In this document: in pieces, positions 37,027-46,906 of the stretch
Position numbering within the stretch: position 1 is the first letter of the stretch
Layout: every line of letters begins with the position of its first letter
NCBI RefSeq assembly: GCF_964222135.1
Contig: NZ_CAXQBR010000067.1
Span: 1 to 64,000, forward strand
Direction of reading: 5' to 3'
From: Euzebya sp.
GTDB lineage: Bacteria; Actinomycetota; Nitriliruptoria; Euzebyales; Euzebyaceae
Length of the DNA: 64,000 nucleotides
Position numbers and translations under genes: made by a program
The notes under the pieces: generated by a model
What the model was told of the DNA's origin: nothing
Database searches by the model: none
The model's input: only the letters and a program-made list of their open reading frames with translations

Positions 37027-38505
37027 ATGGACCACTACGTACGGGGAGGGAGGGGGGACGCCGTTCCCCGCCTGTTCGCGGAGAAGTTCAGCTTCGGCGC
37101 GACGCCGCAGCTGGTCGACGACATCACCGCGGCGGGGCCCTACGCCTGGTTGGACCGCCAGCTGGACTGGGGGTCGATCCCCGAGGACCCGCAGCTGACC
37201 GGCACGCTCGGGTCGTTCCGCACCCTCGGTCTGGTCGGTCCGCAGCGCGCGAACCCGGACATGGTGCCGAAGATGGCGCGGGAGCAGCGGCTCGCGACGC
37301 TGCTGCGGGCGGTCCACTCGCCCCGCCACCTCCACGAGGTGCTGGTCGAGTTCTGGAACGACCACTTCAACGTGACCTTCGAGTCCGGGATCACCAACAA
37401 GACGATCCTGATGGCCGACCGCGACGTCGCCCGGGCCCACGCGACCGGCCGGTTCGCCGACCTGCTGCTCGCCTCCGCCCGGTCGGTGGCGATGCTGGCC
37501 TACCTCGACAACGACCGGTCCCGCGCGCCGCACCCGAACGAGAACTACGCACGCGAGCTGATGGAGCTCCACACCCTCGGCGTCGACGGCGGCTACACCG
37601 AGGCCGACGTGGTGCAGGCGGCCCGGGCTCTGACCGGCTGGTCCCGCTCGAAGCTCGACGCCGAGGACACCCACTTCGGGTTCGTCTACAAGGACCGGGA
37701 CCACTACACCGCCGGTCCGATCCAGGTGATGGACCTCGTCATGCCCGCCATGTCCGGTCCCGACTCGATCCGTCACGGCGAGACCCTGCTCGCGTTCCTG
37801 GCCGCCCACCCCGCCACCGCGACGCACCTGTGCACCAAGCTCGCGCGGCGCTTCGTGGCCGACCAGCCGCCGCGGGACCTCGTCGACGCGATGGTCGACA
37901 CGTGGTTCACGAGCGACGGGCACATCGCCGCGGTCATCCGGACCATGGCCCGCCACGCCGCGTTCCTCGCCAGCCGCGGCCGGAAGGTCGACCGGCCCTT
38001 CGGCGCGCTGGCCCGGATGCTGCGGATCCTCGGCGACACCCTCACGCTCCCGTTGGCGGGCGGGGCCGACGCGCCGGCCGCGCCGAAGGTCGACAACCTC
38101 ATGAACCGGCTGGGCCAGCCACCCTTCGGCTGGGCGGCACCGAACGGCTACCCCGACGTCGCCGCGCATTGGGCGACCAGCGGCGGGCTGCTGGTCCGCT
38201 GGAACACCGCCCTGGACCTGGTCAGCGACCGGATCGAGGGGGTCACCTTCGACGCCGCCGCGTTCCGCGCACGCATCACCGCACCGACAGGATCGGCGCC
38301 GGCAGGATCGGCAGCGACCGTCGGCGAGCTCATCGCAGCGCTGTCGCTGCACGTGATCGGCCGTTCCCCGACGACGGCGGAGGGCGACGCGTACGCCGCC
38401 GTCACCGCCCTGCCCGCGACCGCGCCGGCCGGTGAGCTCGACGACGTCGCGTTCCGCGCCCTGGTGGCCGCGGCCCTGTCGACCCCCGCCGGGCAACGGC
38501 GCTGA
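37027..38505 (+). CDS. DUF1800 domain protein
   Basis: 492 residues from ATG 37027 with GGGGACGGGG just upstream. The DUF1800 family is recognised by LHEVLVEFWNDHFNV, HPNENYARELMELHTLGVDG, YTEADVVQAARALTGW and LARRFVADQPP. Members are widespread and nearly always next to a DUF1501 gene, as here (31 bp downstream); the pair is thought to act in export or surface processing, but no reaction is proven. No clear signal peptide is seen here, while the partner has a Tat signal, so this protein may be exported by piggy-back or stay cytoplasmic. Confidence 0.92.
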   Translation: MDHYVRGGRGDAVPRLFAEKFSFGATPQLVDDITAAGPYAWLDRQLDWGSIPEDPQLTGTLGSFRTLGLVGPQRANPDMVPKMAREQRLATLLRAVHSPRHLHEVLVEFWNDHFNVTFESGITNKTILMADRDVARAHATGRFADLLLASARSVAMLAYLDNDRSRAPHPNENYARELMELHTLGVDGGYTEADVVQAARALTGWSRSKLDAEDTHFGFVYKDRDHYTAGPIQVMDLVMPAMSGPDSIRHGETLLAFLAAHPATATHLCTKLARRFVADQPPRDLVDAMVDTWFTSDGHIAAVIRTMARHAAFLASRGRKVDRPFGALARMLRILGDTLTLPLAGGADAPAAPKVDNLMNRLGQPPFGWAAPNGYPDVAAHWATSGGLLVRWNTALDLVSDRIEGVTFDAAAFRARITAPTGSAPAGSAATVGELIAALSLHVIGRSPTTAEGDAYAAVTALPATAPAGELDDVAFRALVAAALSTPAGQRR

Positions 38506-38536
38506 CCCACCCCTCCCCCACCACAGGACCGACCCG

Positions 38537-39769
38537 ATGCCCACCGCCACCGCCCCGGCGACCATGACCCGCCGGACGTTCGCCAAGTCCGCCTGCGCCG
38601 GCGTGGTCGCCGCTGCCGCCACGCGCCTGTGGACCCCGACCGCCGCGTTCGCCGCCGACGGCCAGGCCGACCGCACGCTGGTCGTGGTGTTCCTCCGCGG
38701 CGGCATGGACGGCCTGTCGGCGCTGATCCCCTTCGGCGACCCGCTGTACACGACCCTGCGGCCCACGATCGGCGTGCCCGCCGACCAGATCATCCGGCTG
38801 GACGCCACGTTCGGGCTGCACCCGGCGATGGCCCCGCTCCACGACCTCTACCGTGACGGCCACCTCGCGCTGGTCCACAGCTCGGGATCGGTCGTCGACA
38901 GCCGCAGCCACTTCGAGCAGCAGGCCACCATGGAGGCCGGCACGACCGATGGCGTCGCCGAGACCACCGGCTGGCTCGCCCGGCACCTCGCCGCCACGGG
39001 CGTCACCGCCGTCCCCCTCCACGCGATGGCGTGGGGCAACGCGACCCCCGCGTCCCTCCGCGGCGACCTGGGCGCCCTGTCGATGCGGAACATGGGGTCG
39101 TTCAACCTCGCCACCTTCGGCGGGCTCCGCGACCGCACCCGCACGGCGATGCGCACGCTGTACAGCGGGACCGACGAGACGCTCAGCGGCCCCGGCCTGG
39201 CCGCACTGGACGCCATCGACCGCGTCCGCGGCATCCGCGACGGCATGGGCGAACCGGCCGTGACCTACCCGAAGGGCGGCCTCGCCACCTCCCTCCGCGA
39301 GATCGCCGGCACGATCAAGGCCGACGTGGGGTTGTCCGCCGCGACGGTCGACGCCGGCGGCTGGGACATCCACGCCGGCGCCGGCGACATCTCCTCGGGT
39401 CCCCAGGCCCAGCGACTGGCCGACCTCGCCGGCAGCCTCCGCGCCTTCGCCGACGACCTGGGCAGCTGGATGGCCCGCACCACCGTCGTGGTCATGAGCG
39501 AGTTCGGCCGCCGCGCCGCCCAGAACGCGAGCGGCGGCACCGACCACGGCCGCGGCAACCTGATGATCGTCCTCGGCCAGGGCGTCCGCGGCGGCATCCA
39601 CGGCGACTGGCGCGGCCTCGACGACGGCGCCCTGGACCGCGGCGACATCCCCGTCACCACCGACTACCGCAACATCGTCGGCGAGGTCGTCGCCAGCCGG
39701 CACGGCGCCGCCAGCTACCTCGACCAGGTCTTCCCCCAGCACACCTTCACGTTCCGCCAGGTCGCGTGA
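38537..39769 (+). CDS. DUF1501 domain protein with Tat signal
   Basis: 410 residues from ATG 38537. A twin-arginine signal is evident (TMTRRTFAKSACAGVVAAAA, residues ~9-28), so the protein should be exported folded, perhaps with a bound metal. The core carries the DUF1501/alkaline-phosphatase-superfamily-like features LVVVFLRGGMDGLSALIPFG, SHFEQQATMEAG, VVMSEFGRRAAQNASGGTDHGRGN and GDWRGLDD. The Asp-His pairs resemble metal ligands of sulfatase/phosphatase folds. It is partnered with the DUF1800 gene upstream. The catalytic activity is unknown. Confidence 0.93.
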   Translation: MPTATAPATMTRRTFAKSACAGVVAAAATRLWTPTAAFAADGQADRTLVVVFLRGGMDGLSALIPFGDPLYTTLRPTIGVPADQIIRLDATFGLHPAMAPLHDLYRDGHLALVHSSGSVVDSRSHFEQQATMEAGTTDGVAETTGWLARHLAATGVTAVPLHAMAWGNATPASLRGDLGALSMRNMGSFNLATFGGLRDRTRTAMRTLYSGTDETLSGPGLAALDAIDRVRGIRDGMGEPAVTYPKGGLATSLREIAGTIKADVGLSAATVDAGGWDIHAGAGDISSGPQAQRLADLAGSLRAFADDLGSWMARTTVVVMSEFGRRAAQNASGGTDHGRGNLMIVLGQGVRGGIHGDWRGLDDGALDRGDIPVTTDYRNIVGEVVASRHGAASYLDQVFPQHTFTFRQVA

Positions 39770-39791
39770 GGGACGCGACTACGATGACCCC

Positions 39792-40313
39792 ATGCGCACG
39801 GTGCTCAACGGGCCCCCGGACGTCCTCCAGCGGTGGTTGGACGAGCGGCGGGCGCGCGGGCAGGACCTGCACGACGAGGTGTGGGAGGGCGTCTACCACG
39901 TGGCACCAGCTCCTCACCCGGCGCACGGGTACCTCGACGACGAACTGGCGGCCGTGCTCCGGCCCTACGCCAAGGCCGCGGGCCTGACCGGCAGCGGTCC
40001 GTTGAACATCGGGAGTCCCGACGACTACCGCGTGCCGGACAGGGCGTACCTCCGCGGGCTCCCGGACGAGACGTTCGTCCCGACCGCCGCCGTCGTGGTC
40101 GAGATCGTGTCACCCAACGACGAGACGTGGGCGAAGCTCGACTTCTACCACCGCCACGACGTCGACGAGCTGCTCATCACCGACCCCCGCGACCGTACGG
40201 TGCGCTGGTTCCTCTGGGGCGAGACCGGCTACGTGGAGGCCGACGCGAGCCGGGTGCTGCAGCTGCCCGCGACGGCGCTGCACGACGCGATCGACTGGCC
40301 GCCCGCAGGGTGA
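39792..40313 (+). CDS. Uma2-family (DUF820) PD-(D/E)XK nuclease-like protein
   Basis: 173 residues from ATG 39792. It has the Uma2 pattern: E-G-V-Y near residue 32, YRVPDRAYLRG with the Asp of the PD motif, VVVEIVSPNDETWAKLDFY as the ExK-like part, and DELLITDPRDRTVRWF. These are restriction-like nuclease folds that multiply in cyanobacteria and actinobacteria, but their biological role is unclear. It lies 22 bp after the DUF1501 gene and is convergent with the next gene. Confidence 0.85.
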   Translation: MRTVLNGPPDVLQRWLDERRARGQDLHDEVWEGVYHVAPAPHPAHGYLDDELAAVLRPYAKAAGLTGSGPLNIGSPDDYRVPDRAYLRGLPDETFVPTAAVVVEIVSPNDETWAKLDFYHRHDVDELLITDPRDRTVRWFLWGETGYVEADASRVLQLPATALHDAIDWPPAG

Positions 40314-40316
40314 GCC

Positions 40317-42155
40317 TCACGCCAGCTCGTCGCGCTGGCGGATGATCCAGCGGCGTTGCGCGCTGGTGAGGAACGCGGGCGAGTCCAGGTGGTAGCCGGT
40401 GTAGTCGATCGGGATGTCGAGGGTGTCGAGGATCGTCAGCGCCCGCTCGCGCGGGCTGGCCTTGACGCCGAGGTGGGCCTGCAGGTCCATGATCCGGACG
40501 TCGTGGCGGGCGAACGCCTCGTTGGCGTTGCCGATCAGCCAGCAGATGGCGGCCGCCGCCGTCTGGACCTGCCCGCGCCGCAGCGTCGCGGGGTTGGACC
40601 GCTGGGTCTCGGTGATCAGCCTCCGGCAGGCGGTGCGGAGCTCGACGTCCCAGGCGGTGTCGCACCAGCCGTCGGTCAGGCCGGCGACGGCGCGGGCACG
40701 GTCGGCGTCCTCGGGCGCGAGCCCGCTGACGTCGAGGGGCTCGTCCGGCAGGGGCTCGTCGGTGAGGGCCGCCAGTGCGGCGGCGCCGCCGACCTGGGCC
40801 TCCAACCGCTCGCGCCGGTACTGCTCGGGTGACCAGTCGTCCCAGCCCTCGTCGGGGTCCGTCCACCCCTCGTCCGGGTCCAGCGCGCCCATCTGCTCGA
40901 GCAGCGCCATCGGGCCCATCCGGCGCGGGCCGCTGATGGCCTGGAGGAACTCCGCGGTGCACGTGCCGATCGACGTGACGGTCCGAGAGGTGACGGCGGC
41001 CGGCAGGCCGCGCTCGGAGTGGGCGAACCGGACGACGGCCTCGGCGACGGCGGGCACCTTCTCCAGGTAGGCACGGTCGGCCATGACCTTCCGGGGGACC
41101 CAGTCGAGCAGGAGGATCTCGACGGTCACCGGCGTCCAGCGCAGCGGATCGCCGGCGTAGTGGGCGGCGTACTCGACGAGGAGCTCGACCAGCGCCTCGG
41201 TGTCCGGGTCGTCCCGCAGCGCATCGACGTGGGAGGAGGCGAGCACACCGTCGACCACCGCGGCGACCTCGGCCTGCGACCACTCCCGCGGCTCGGGCAC
41301 CTCCCCTCCGGCGGGCAGCAGGCTGATCGCCCACTCGAGCAGCGGGCGGACCATCGGCCAGGTCTCGGTGTGCGGCATGCCGAGGGTCATGTCGGCGATC
41401 CGCAACCCCTCCTCCAGCCGTGCCCGGCCGACGGCGGGGTCGATGTCGGTGAAGCGCGGCGGGACGTCGCGGGTCGCCTCCCCGGCCGCGATGTCGCGGA
41501 ACGCCGCGACCGCGTCATCGAGGGCCAGCGGCACGCAGAACGCGTCCTTCAACGCCGACCCCATCGTGTGGTCGATCAGCGCGACCAGCGTCGTCGGGTC
41601 ACCGTCGGGCACCACGAGCCCGAGCATCAGGTTCTCGTCGTCGCCGAGGTCGTCGCCCATCTCGACGACCCGCTCGACCGCCGCACCGCCCAAGCCGGCC
41701 AGCCACGCGGGCAGCCGGTGCGGGCGCCGACGGAGGGTCTGGCGGACCCGGCGGGCGGTGACCTCGTCGACGTCGCCCAGCTGCTCGAACGCGGCCAGCA
41801 GGGCGGTCGTCTCAGCCACCGGGGTGTGGATGAACGAGTCGATCAGGTCCGCGAGCTGCCAGCCGTGGGGGTCGGCCGCGGTGTCGAGCCCGTCCTCGGG
41901 CTCCCACGGCGATCGCTCCCGCGGCCGCAGGCTCTGGATCAGCGCGCTGGCCATCTCGAGGAACACCGACGGGTGCCCGGCGTCGAGCGCGTCGCGCACG
42001 TGGAGGAACAGGTCCGGCTCGTCCCCCATGCCGCCGTCGAAGACGTGCATCCCCTCGGGTGAGGGGTGGGAAGGCCGTGGGCGCTGCGCCGCGCGACGGC
42101 GGGCCTTCGCCTTGTCACGTCGGGACTTGTCCTTACCTGCGCGCTTCTTCGCCAT
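40317..42155 (-). CDS. Large cytoplasmic hypothetical protein
   Basis: 612 residues from ATG 42155. The frame stays open another 1.3 kb upstream, but that part is antisense to the amine-oxidase gene and lacks sense-like composition. A very basic N terminus (MAKKRAGKDKSRRDKAKARR) is followed by a mostly helical body with many Trp and acidic residues, including a GWTDPDEGWDDWSPEQY low-complexity stretch. The C-terminal ~110 residues (from about RTACRRLI to the end, including IPIDYTGYHLDSPAFLTSAQ) look like a DUF6398-type domain, an uncertain match. No enzyme motif seen. The basic tail suggests nucleic-acid contact (inference). Confidence 0.75.
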   Translation of the reverse strand: MAKKRAGKDKSRRDKAKARRRAAQRPRPSHPSPEGMHVFDGGMGDEPDLFLHVRDALDAGHPSVFLEMASALIQSLRPRERSPWEPEDGLDTAADPHGWQLADLIDSFIHTPVAETTALLAAFEQLGDVDEVTARRVRQTLRRRPHRLPAWLAGLGGAAVERVVEMGDDLGDDENLMLGLVVPDGDPTTLVALIDHTMGSALKDAFCVPLALDDAVAAFRDIAAGEATRDVPPRFTDIDPAVGRARLEEGLRIADMTLGMPHTETWPMVRPLLEWAISLLPAGGEVPEPREWSQAEVAAVVDGVLASSHVDALRDDPDTEALVELLVEYAAHYAGDPLRWTPVTVEILLLDWVPRKVMADRAYLEKVPAVAEAVVRFAHSERGLPAAVTSRTVTSIGTCTAEFLQAISGPRRMGPMALLEQMGALDPDEGWTDPDEGWDDWSPEQYRRERLEAQVGGAAALAALTDEPLPDEPLDVSGLAPEDADRARAVAGLTDGWCDTAWDVELRTACRRLITETQRSNPATLRRGQVQTAAAAICWLIGNANEAFARHDVRIMDLQAHLGVKASPRERALTILDTLDIPIDYTGYHLDSPAFLTSAQRRWIIRQRDELA

Positions 42156-42230
42156 GGCCCGCATCGTCGCGGACGATCGGTGGTCGTGCACACCACGCTC
42201 CCGTGACCGGCGCGGTGCGATGATGCGCTC

Positions 42231-43583
42231 GTGCACGACGTGATCGTCATCGGTGCCGGCCTGTCGGGCGTGGCTGCCGCCCGTGCCCTGGTCGCCGCCG
42301 GCCTCGATGTCGTGGTCCTCGAGGCCCGGGACCGCGTCGGCGGGCGGACCCTGGACCACCCCATCGGGGACGGCGCGGTCGTCGAGCTGGGCGGCCAGTG
42401 GATCGGTCCCACCCAGACCCGGATGGCCGCGCTGGCCGACGAGCTCGAGATCGCGACGTTCGAGACCCACGGCACCGGCGCCCACCTGTTCGAGGCGCGC
42501 GGGCAGCTGCGGCGCTACCGCGGGACGATCCCGCGGACCCCGAACCCGCTGGCCGTCCTCGACGTCGGGATCGCGATGGCGCGGCTGAACCGGCTGGCCG
42601 AGCAGATCGACGTCGACGCGCCCTGGCGCTCGCCGCGGGCGCGGCTGCACGACACCCAGACCGTCGCGACCTGGCTGCGCCGCAACGTCGCCACCCGGGA
42701 CGGCCGTGCGCTGCTCAAGCTCGTCGTCGAGGGCGTGTGGGCAGCCGACCCCGCGGACGTGAGCTTCCTCCACCTGCTCACCTACATCGCCTCCGCCGGG
42801 TCGCTCGAGCTGCTCACCGACACCGCCGGCGGCGCCCAGGAGCGCCGGTTCGTCGGCGGCTCCCAGCAGGTCGCGGTCCGCCTGGCCGATCGGCTCGGCG
42901 ACCGGGTGCGCCTCGACGAGCCTGTCCGCCGGATCGACCGCGCCGACGACGAGGTGACCGTCACGACCGACCGGGGCACGCACCGCGCCCGCCGGGTCGT
43001 CGTCGCGATCCCCCCGACCCTCGCCGGCCGGCTGGTGTACGCACCCGCACTGCCCGGCGACCGGGACGGGCTGACCCAGCGCTACGCCCAGGGGAGCGTC
43101 GTCAAGTGCATGGCCGTCTACCCCGAGCCGTTCTGGCGCGACGACGGGCTCAGCGGCCAGGCCACCAGCATCGACGGGCCGGTGAAGGTGGTGTTCGACA
43201 ACTCCCCGCCCGACGGGCGCCCAGGCGTGCTCCTCGGGTTCCTCGAGGGCCGCCAGGCGAGGGTCCACGGCCGCCGCAGCCCGGCCGAGCGCCGCGCCGT
43301 CGTCACCGCCGCCCTCACCCGCCTGTTCGGCCCGCGAGCAGCCGACCCGATCGACTACGTCGACAAGGCCTGGGCGGAGGAGGAGTTCACCCGCGGCTGC
43401 TACGCCGGCTACCTGCCACCCGGCGGCTGGACCGACCACGGCCACGCCCTGCGCCGTCCGATCGGGCCGATCCACTGGGCGGGCACCGAGACCGCCACGG
43501 TCTGGAACGGCTACATGGAGGGTGCCGTCCGCGCCGGCGAGCGCGCGGCGGCAGAGATCATCGGAACCCTCCCCTCGCCCTGA
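42231..43583 (+). CDS. Flavin amine oxidase family protein
   Basis: 450 residues from GTG 42231. FAD-binding motif VIVIGAGLSGVAAARALVAAG at the N terminus is followed by VLEARDRVGGRT and LGGQWIGPTQ, classical for monoamine-oxidase-like enzymes. The C terminus has the flavin-contact segment IHWAGTETATVWNGYMEGAVRAGERAA. No signal peptide. Such proteins oxidise amines, or act as desaturases or isomerases, with FAD. The usual covalent-flavin Cys is absent, as in most bacterial members. The substrate is unknown, and neighbours give no help. Confidence 0.92.
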   Translation: MHDVIVIGAGLSGVAAARALVAAGLDVVVLEARDRVGGRTLDHPIGDGAVVELGGQWIGPTQTRMAALADELEIATFETHGTGAHLFEARGQLRRYRGTIPRTPNPLAVLDVGIAMARLNRLAEQIDVDAPWRSPRARLHDTQTVATWLRRNVATRDGRALLKLVVEGVWAADPADVSFLHLLTYIASAGSLELLTDTAGGAQERRFVGGSQQVAVRLADRLGDRVRLDEPVRRIDRADDEVTVTTDRGTHRARRVVVAIPPTLAGRLVYAPALPGDRDGLTQRYAQGSVVKCMAVYPEPFWRDDGLSGQATSIDGPVKVVFDNSPPDGRPGVLLGFLEGRQARVHGRRSPAERRAVVTAALTRLFGPRAADPIDYVDKAWAEEEFTRGCYAGYLPPGGWTDHGHALRRPIGPIHWAGTETATVWNGYMEGAVRAGERAAAEIIGTLPSP

Positions 43584-43626
43584 CCTCCTTCTGCGGCATG
43601 CTGGAGCCGGACGTGGAGGGGAGGGG

Positions 43627-46437
43627 ATGGTGCGACGGCTCGTGGTGGCGGTGGTCGTGGTCGCCGTGGCGGCGCTCGGCGCCCCACCGGGCCTCGCACA
43701 GGATCAGGGCGGACCGGCCACGACCGTCCCTCCCTCGGGCGGGCGGTCGGATCGGGGCGCGGCGGTGATCTCACCTGACCTGTCCGGGGACGGTCTCGAC
43801 GACGTGGTCCGCACCACGGTCGACGGCCACCTGGTCGCCTCCCGCGGCCTCGACGGGCAGGTCCTGTGGGCCGGCGCTGGGATCGGCGGGGTCATCCAGT
43901 CCGCGGGCGACCTGACCGGCGACGGGCTGGGCGACCTGCTCGTGACCGACGGCGGTGACCGCACCGCAGGGACCTGCGGGGAGGGGTGCCACACCCTCAC
44001 GTGGACCACCTCCGTCCGGGCGATCGACGGCCACACGGGTGCGGTCCTCTGGCAGCGCGACGTCGACGCGAGCAGCCTGTTCGAGGGCCCTCCGGTCGGG
44101 GAGGACGCCGCCGGACCGGGTACGACCGGGGTGCGGCGGCACGAGGTGAACCGCGTGCTCGAACCCGACCTGCTCCCGGACGTCACGGGCGATGGCCGGC
44201 GCGATGTGCTGCTCACCCTGAGCACGGAGTCCACCAGCTGGTCCCGACGTCGGCAGGTTGAGGGGCCGACGACCACCGACACGGTCACCTCGACGGCCAG
44301 CGGGTCCCTCGAGCTCCAGGTCCTCGACGGCGTCACCGGCGCCGTCGTCCACACCCACACGGCGCCCGAGGGCCCGTCGATCCTGGCCGGAACCGAGCTC
44401 GTCGGCGACGGTGAGGGGCTCGCGGTGATCCTCGACGGGGGCGGGACCGCCACCGCGGTGTGCACCACCCGCAGCGAGGAGCCCGACGAGTGCGTCGCCC
44501 CCCTTCCGACGCCGGGACGCCTCGAGGTGCGCGACCTCCCCGACCTGTCGCCGCACTGGTCGACCACGACCGGCCACGACCACACCAGGGTCGACGCCCG
44601 CGACGACCTCACGGGTGACGGGACTGCCGACGTGCTGATCACCACCTCCCCGCGCGGCCAGGACCCCACGACCCCGAGCGCCATCACCGCCGTCGACGGC
44701 CGGGACGGTGCGGTGCGGTGGACCCGCCCCGGTGACGCCCCCTCCGACCCCGGGGTGATCGCCGTCACCCCGCTCGAGGACGATGGGAGCGCCGACCTGC
44801 TCGTCCGGGCGTCCGGTCCCTCCGCCGGCGAGGTGTCGATCGTCCGGGTCGACGGCGCGACCGGGTCGGTGCTCGGCGAGGGCACCGCCCTGCCCGACGG
44901 CCATGGCGCCGGGGACGTCCGGCTCGCGGACGCCGGCGACGCGGACGGGGACGGCAGCCACGACGTGCTGGTGACGGCGGGCACACCCGTCGGGGAGCCG
45001 ACCGCGGAGGCCCGCGGGCACGTCCGCATGGACTCGATCGTCCGGTCGGGCCGGACCGGTGCGGTGGTGAGCACCCTCCCCTCCCACTTCCAGCCCTGCC
45101 GTGAGGGGTGCGACGTCTATGAGTACGGGGTCTTCCGCCCGGTCGGTGACCTTGACGGCGACGGGCTGCTCGACGCGGTCGGCGAGCGCGTGCTGGACCC
45201 CGCGGCACCGCAGCCGCCGGGGCGCGGGGTCGCGGTGCGGATGATCGACGGCGAGGTGCTCTGGGAGGGGCCGTCCCTGTGGTCCGTCGGGGGCGTGCAG
45301 ACCCCGACCGGGCAGCTCGACGGCGGCGTGGGCGGCGACCTGATCGCCGAGGTCCGGTTCGACCACACCATCCCCCGCGACAACGTGTCCGCCCTGGACG
45401 GCGCCGACGGCACCGTGATGTGGCCTCCCCGCCGCACCACCGCGACGGTCCAGCGCGTGGCCGGTGAGGATCGGATCGCCACGGCCGTCGCGGTCTCGGG
45501 GGCCGTGCACACGTCGGCGGAGACCGTCGTGATCGCCCGCGCCGACCGGTTCCCCGATGCCCTGGCCGGCGGACCGCTGGCAGCGGTCCTGGACGCCCCG
45601 GTGCTCCTCACCTCCCCCACCACCCTGGACCCGCGGGTCGCGGCGGAGATCAGCCGCCTCGGTGCGCGGACCGCGGTGCTCCTCGGTGGGACGGCCGCGC
45701 TCGACGAGCGGATCGGCGCCGACCTCATCGCGGCGGGGCTGGTGGTCGAACGGCTGGCCGGCGACGACCGGGCGGGCACCGCGGCCGCCGTCGCCGGGCG
45801 GTATGCCGAGGAGGTCGAGGCGCCCCTCGAGCGGGTGGTCGTCGCACCGGGAGGCTCGGGGGTCGCGGTCGAGGGGTGGGCCGACGCCGTCGCCGGCTCG
45901 GCGTACGGGGCGGCGACCGGCGCACCGCTGCTGCTGCTCGGTCCGGACGGCGTCCCGCCGGTCACCGCGGAGGCGCTCGCCGAGCTGGCCCCGACCGGGT
46001 CGGTGGTGCGGGTGGGGCTGGCCTCCCCGGACGACGAGACCATCGACGCGGAGCTCGAGGACCTGACCGGGGTGGCGGTCGTCCGCGTCGGCGGGCAGAC
46101 GGCCACCGCCACCGCCGCGGAGGTCGCCGAGCTGGCCATCGCCCACGGGGCCAGCCCGGTGACGGTGCACCTGGCCACTGCCGGCGCGTTCCCCGACGCG
46201 CTCGCCGCCAGCGCCGCGGTGGGCGCGACCCGCGGCGTGCTGCTCCTCGCCGACCCGGGCGAGGACCCGGACGACGCACGCCACCGTGCTGTCGATGACG
46301 CCGTCCGGGTCGTCGGCCATCACGTCCCGGAGGTCCGGACGGTGACGGTCGTGGGCGGCACCGCGGCGGTGTCGCTGCACGCCGAGGGCACGATCACCGA
46401 GGTGCTCGGCGTCCCGGTCCCGGACGACGGCGGGTGA
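43627..46437 (+). CDS. Secreted FG-GAP/integrin-alpha-like repeat protein with CWB2 repeats
   Basis: 936 residues from ATG 43627 directly after GGAGGGGAGGGG. A signal peptide covers ~1-24. The next ~570 residues contain at least six calcium-loop motifs of the DxxGDGxxD type (DLSGDGLDD, DLTGDGLGD, DVTGDGRRD, DLTGDGTAD, DADGDGSHD, DLDGDGLLD), the mark of FG-GAP beta-propeller blades. The last ~330 residues are CWB2 repeats beginning QRVAGEDRIATAVAVSG. This suggests a calcium-stabilised propeller held on the cell wall, typical of adhesion or ligand-binding proteins. It is convergent with the VapC gene, 34 bp away. Confidence 0.9.
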   Translation: MVRRLVVAVVVVAVAALGAPPGLAQDQGGPATTVPPSGGRSDRGAAVISPDLSGDGLDDVVRTTVDGHLVASRGLDGQVLWAGAGIGGVIQSAGDLTGDGLGDLLVTDGGDRTAGTCGEGCHTLTWTTSVRAIDGHTGAVLWQRDVDASSLFEGPPVGEDAAGPGTTGVRRHEVNRVLEPDLLPDVTGDGRRDVLLTLSTESTSWSRRRQVEGPTTTDTVTSTASGSLELQVLDGVTGAVVHTHTAPEGPSILAGTELVGDGEGLAVILDGGGTATAVCTTRSEEPDECVAPLPTPGRLEVRDLPDLSPHWSTTTGHDHTRVDARDDLTGDGTADVLITTSPRGQDPTTPSAITAVDGRDGAVRWTRPGDAPSDPGVIAVTPLEDDGSADLLVRASGPSAGEVSIVRVDGATGSVLGEGTALPDGHGAGDVRLADAGDADGDGSHDVLVTAGTPVGEPTAEARGHVRMDSIVRSGRTGAVVSTLPSHFQPCREGCDVYEYGVFRPVGDLDGDGLLDAVGERVLDPAAPQPPGRGVAVRMIDGEVLWEGPSLWSVGGVQTPTGQLDGGVGGDLIAEVRFDHTIPRDNVSALDGADGTVMWPPRRTTATVQRVAGEDRIATAVAVSGAVHTSAETVVIARADRFPDALAGGPLAAVLDAPVLLTSPTTLDPRVAAEISRLGARTAVLLGGTAALDERIGADLIAAGLVVERLAGDDRAGTAAAVAGRYAEEVEAPLERVVVAPGGSGVAVEGWADAVAGSAYGAATGAPLLLLGPDGVPPVTAEALAELAPTGSVVRVGLASPDDETIDAELEDLTGVAVVRVGGQTATATAAEVAELAIAHGASPVTVHLATAGAFPDALAASAAVGATRGVLLLADPGEDPDDARHRAVDDAVRVVGHHVPEVRTVTVVGGTAAVSLHAEGTITEVLGVPVPDDGG

Positions 46438-46471
46438 CCGCGTCCCCGTGCGGGTCGACGCCGTCAGGGTC

Positions 46472-46906
46472 CTACTCAGGTGGTGGGCGCACGTCCAGGC
46501 GGTCGGTCCAGCGACTGAAGTCCCGATCGAAGGACCAGAGGGTCCGCACGCCCTGGCTGACGCACAGCGCGGTCATCCTGGCGTCGTGGATCCGGGGTCC
46601 GGCGACCTGGCCGTCCTGCAGCACCGCGACGAGGGCGGTCCAGTGCTCGGGCGTCTCGCCCACCACCACCGCCGAGGGCGACTCGAGCCATGCATCGACC
46701 TGGTCGACAGCCTCGTCGAGTCGGCTCGGCGGATCGAAGATCCGCGGGTGGGTGACGACGGCGAGGAACTCGTGGAGCACCGGCCACGGGAGCGCCCAGG
46801 CCGCGACGCCCTCGGCGAGGGTGCGGACCGCGCGAGCACACCGCTCGTGGAGCTCGCCATCCCGCCGGTGGGCGTGGACCAGCACGTTCGTGTCGACCGC
46901 GATCAC
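46472..46906 (-). CDS. vapC: VapC-type PIN-domain toxin
   Basis: 144 residues from GTG 46906. The PIN acidic residues are visible: Asp in AVDTNVLVHAHRRD, Glu in LHEFLAVVTHP, Asp in IHDARMTALC and Asp in FDRDFSRW. VapC toxins are Mg-dependent RNases that cut tRNA or rRNA. The start overlaps the antitoxin stop by four bases (GTGA), the usual antitoxin-toxin coupling. All active-site residues appear intact. Confidence 0.93.
   Translation of the reverse strand: MIAVDTNVLVHAHRRDGELHERCARAVRTLAEGVAAWALPWPVLHEFLAVVTHPRIFDPPSRLDEAVDQVDAWLESPSAVVVGETPEHWTALVAVLQDGQVAGPRIHDARMTALCVSQGVRTLWSFDRDFSRWTDRLDVRPPPE

Noticed and set aside
42156-43475. N-terminal extension of the 612-residue hypothetical
   Set aside because: The extra 440 codons are antisense to the amine-oxidase gene; ATG 42155 opens a natural basic start.
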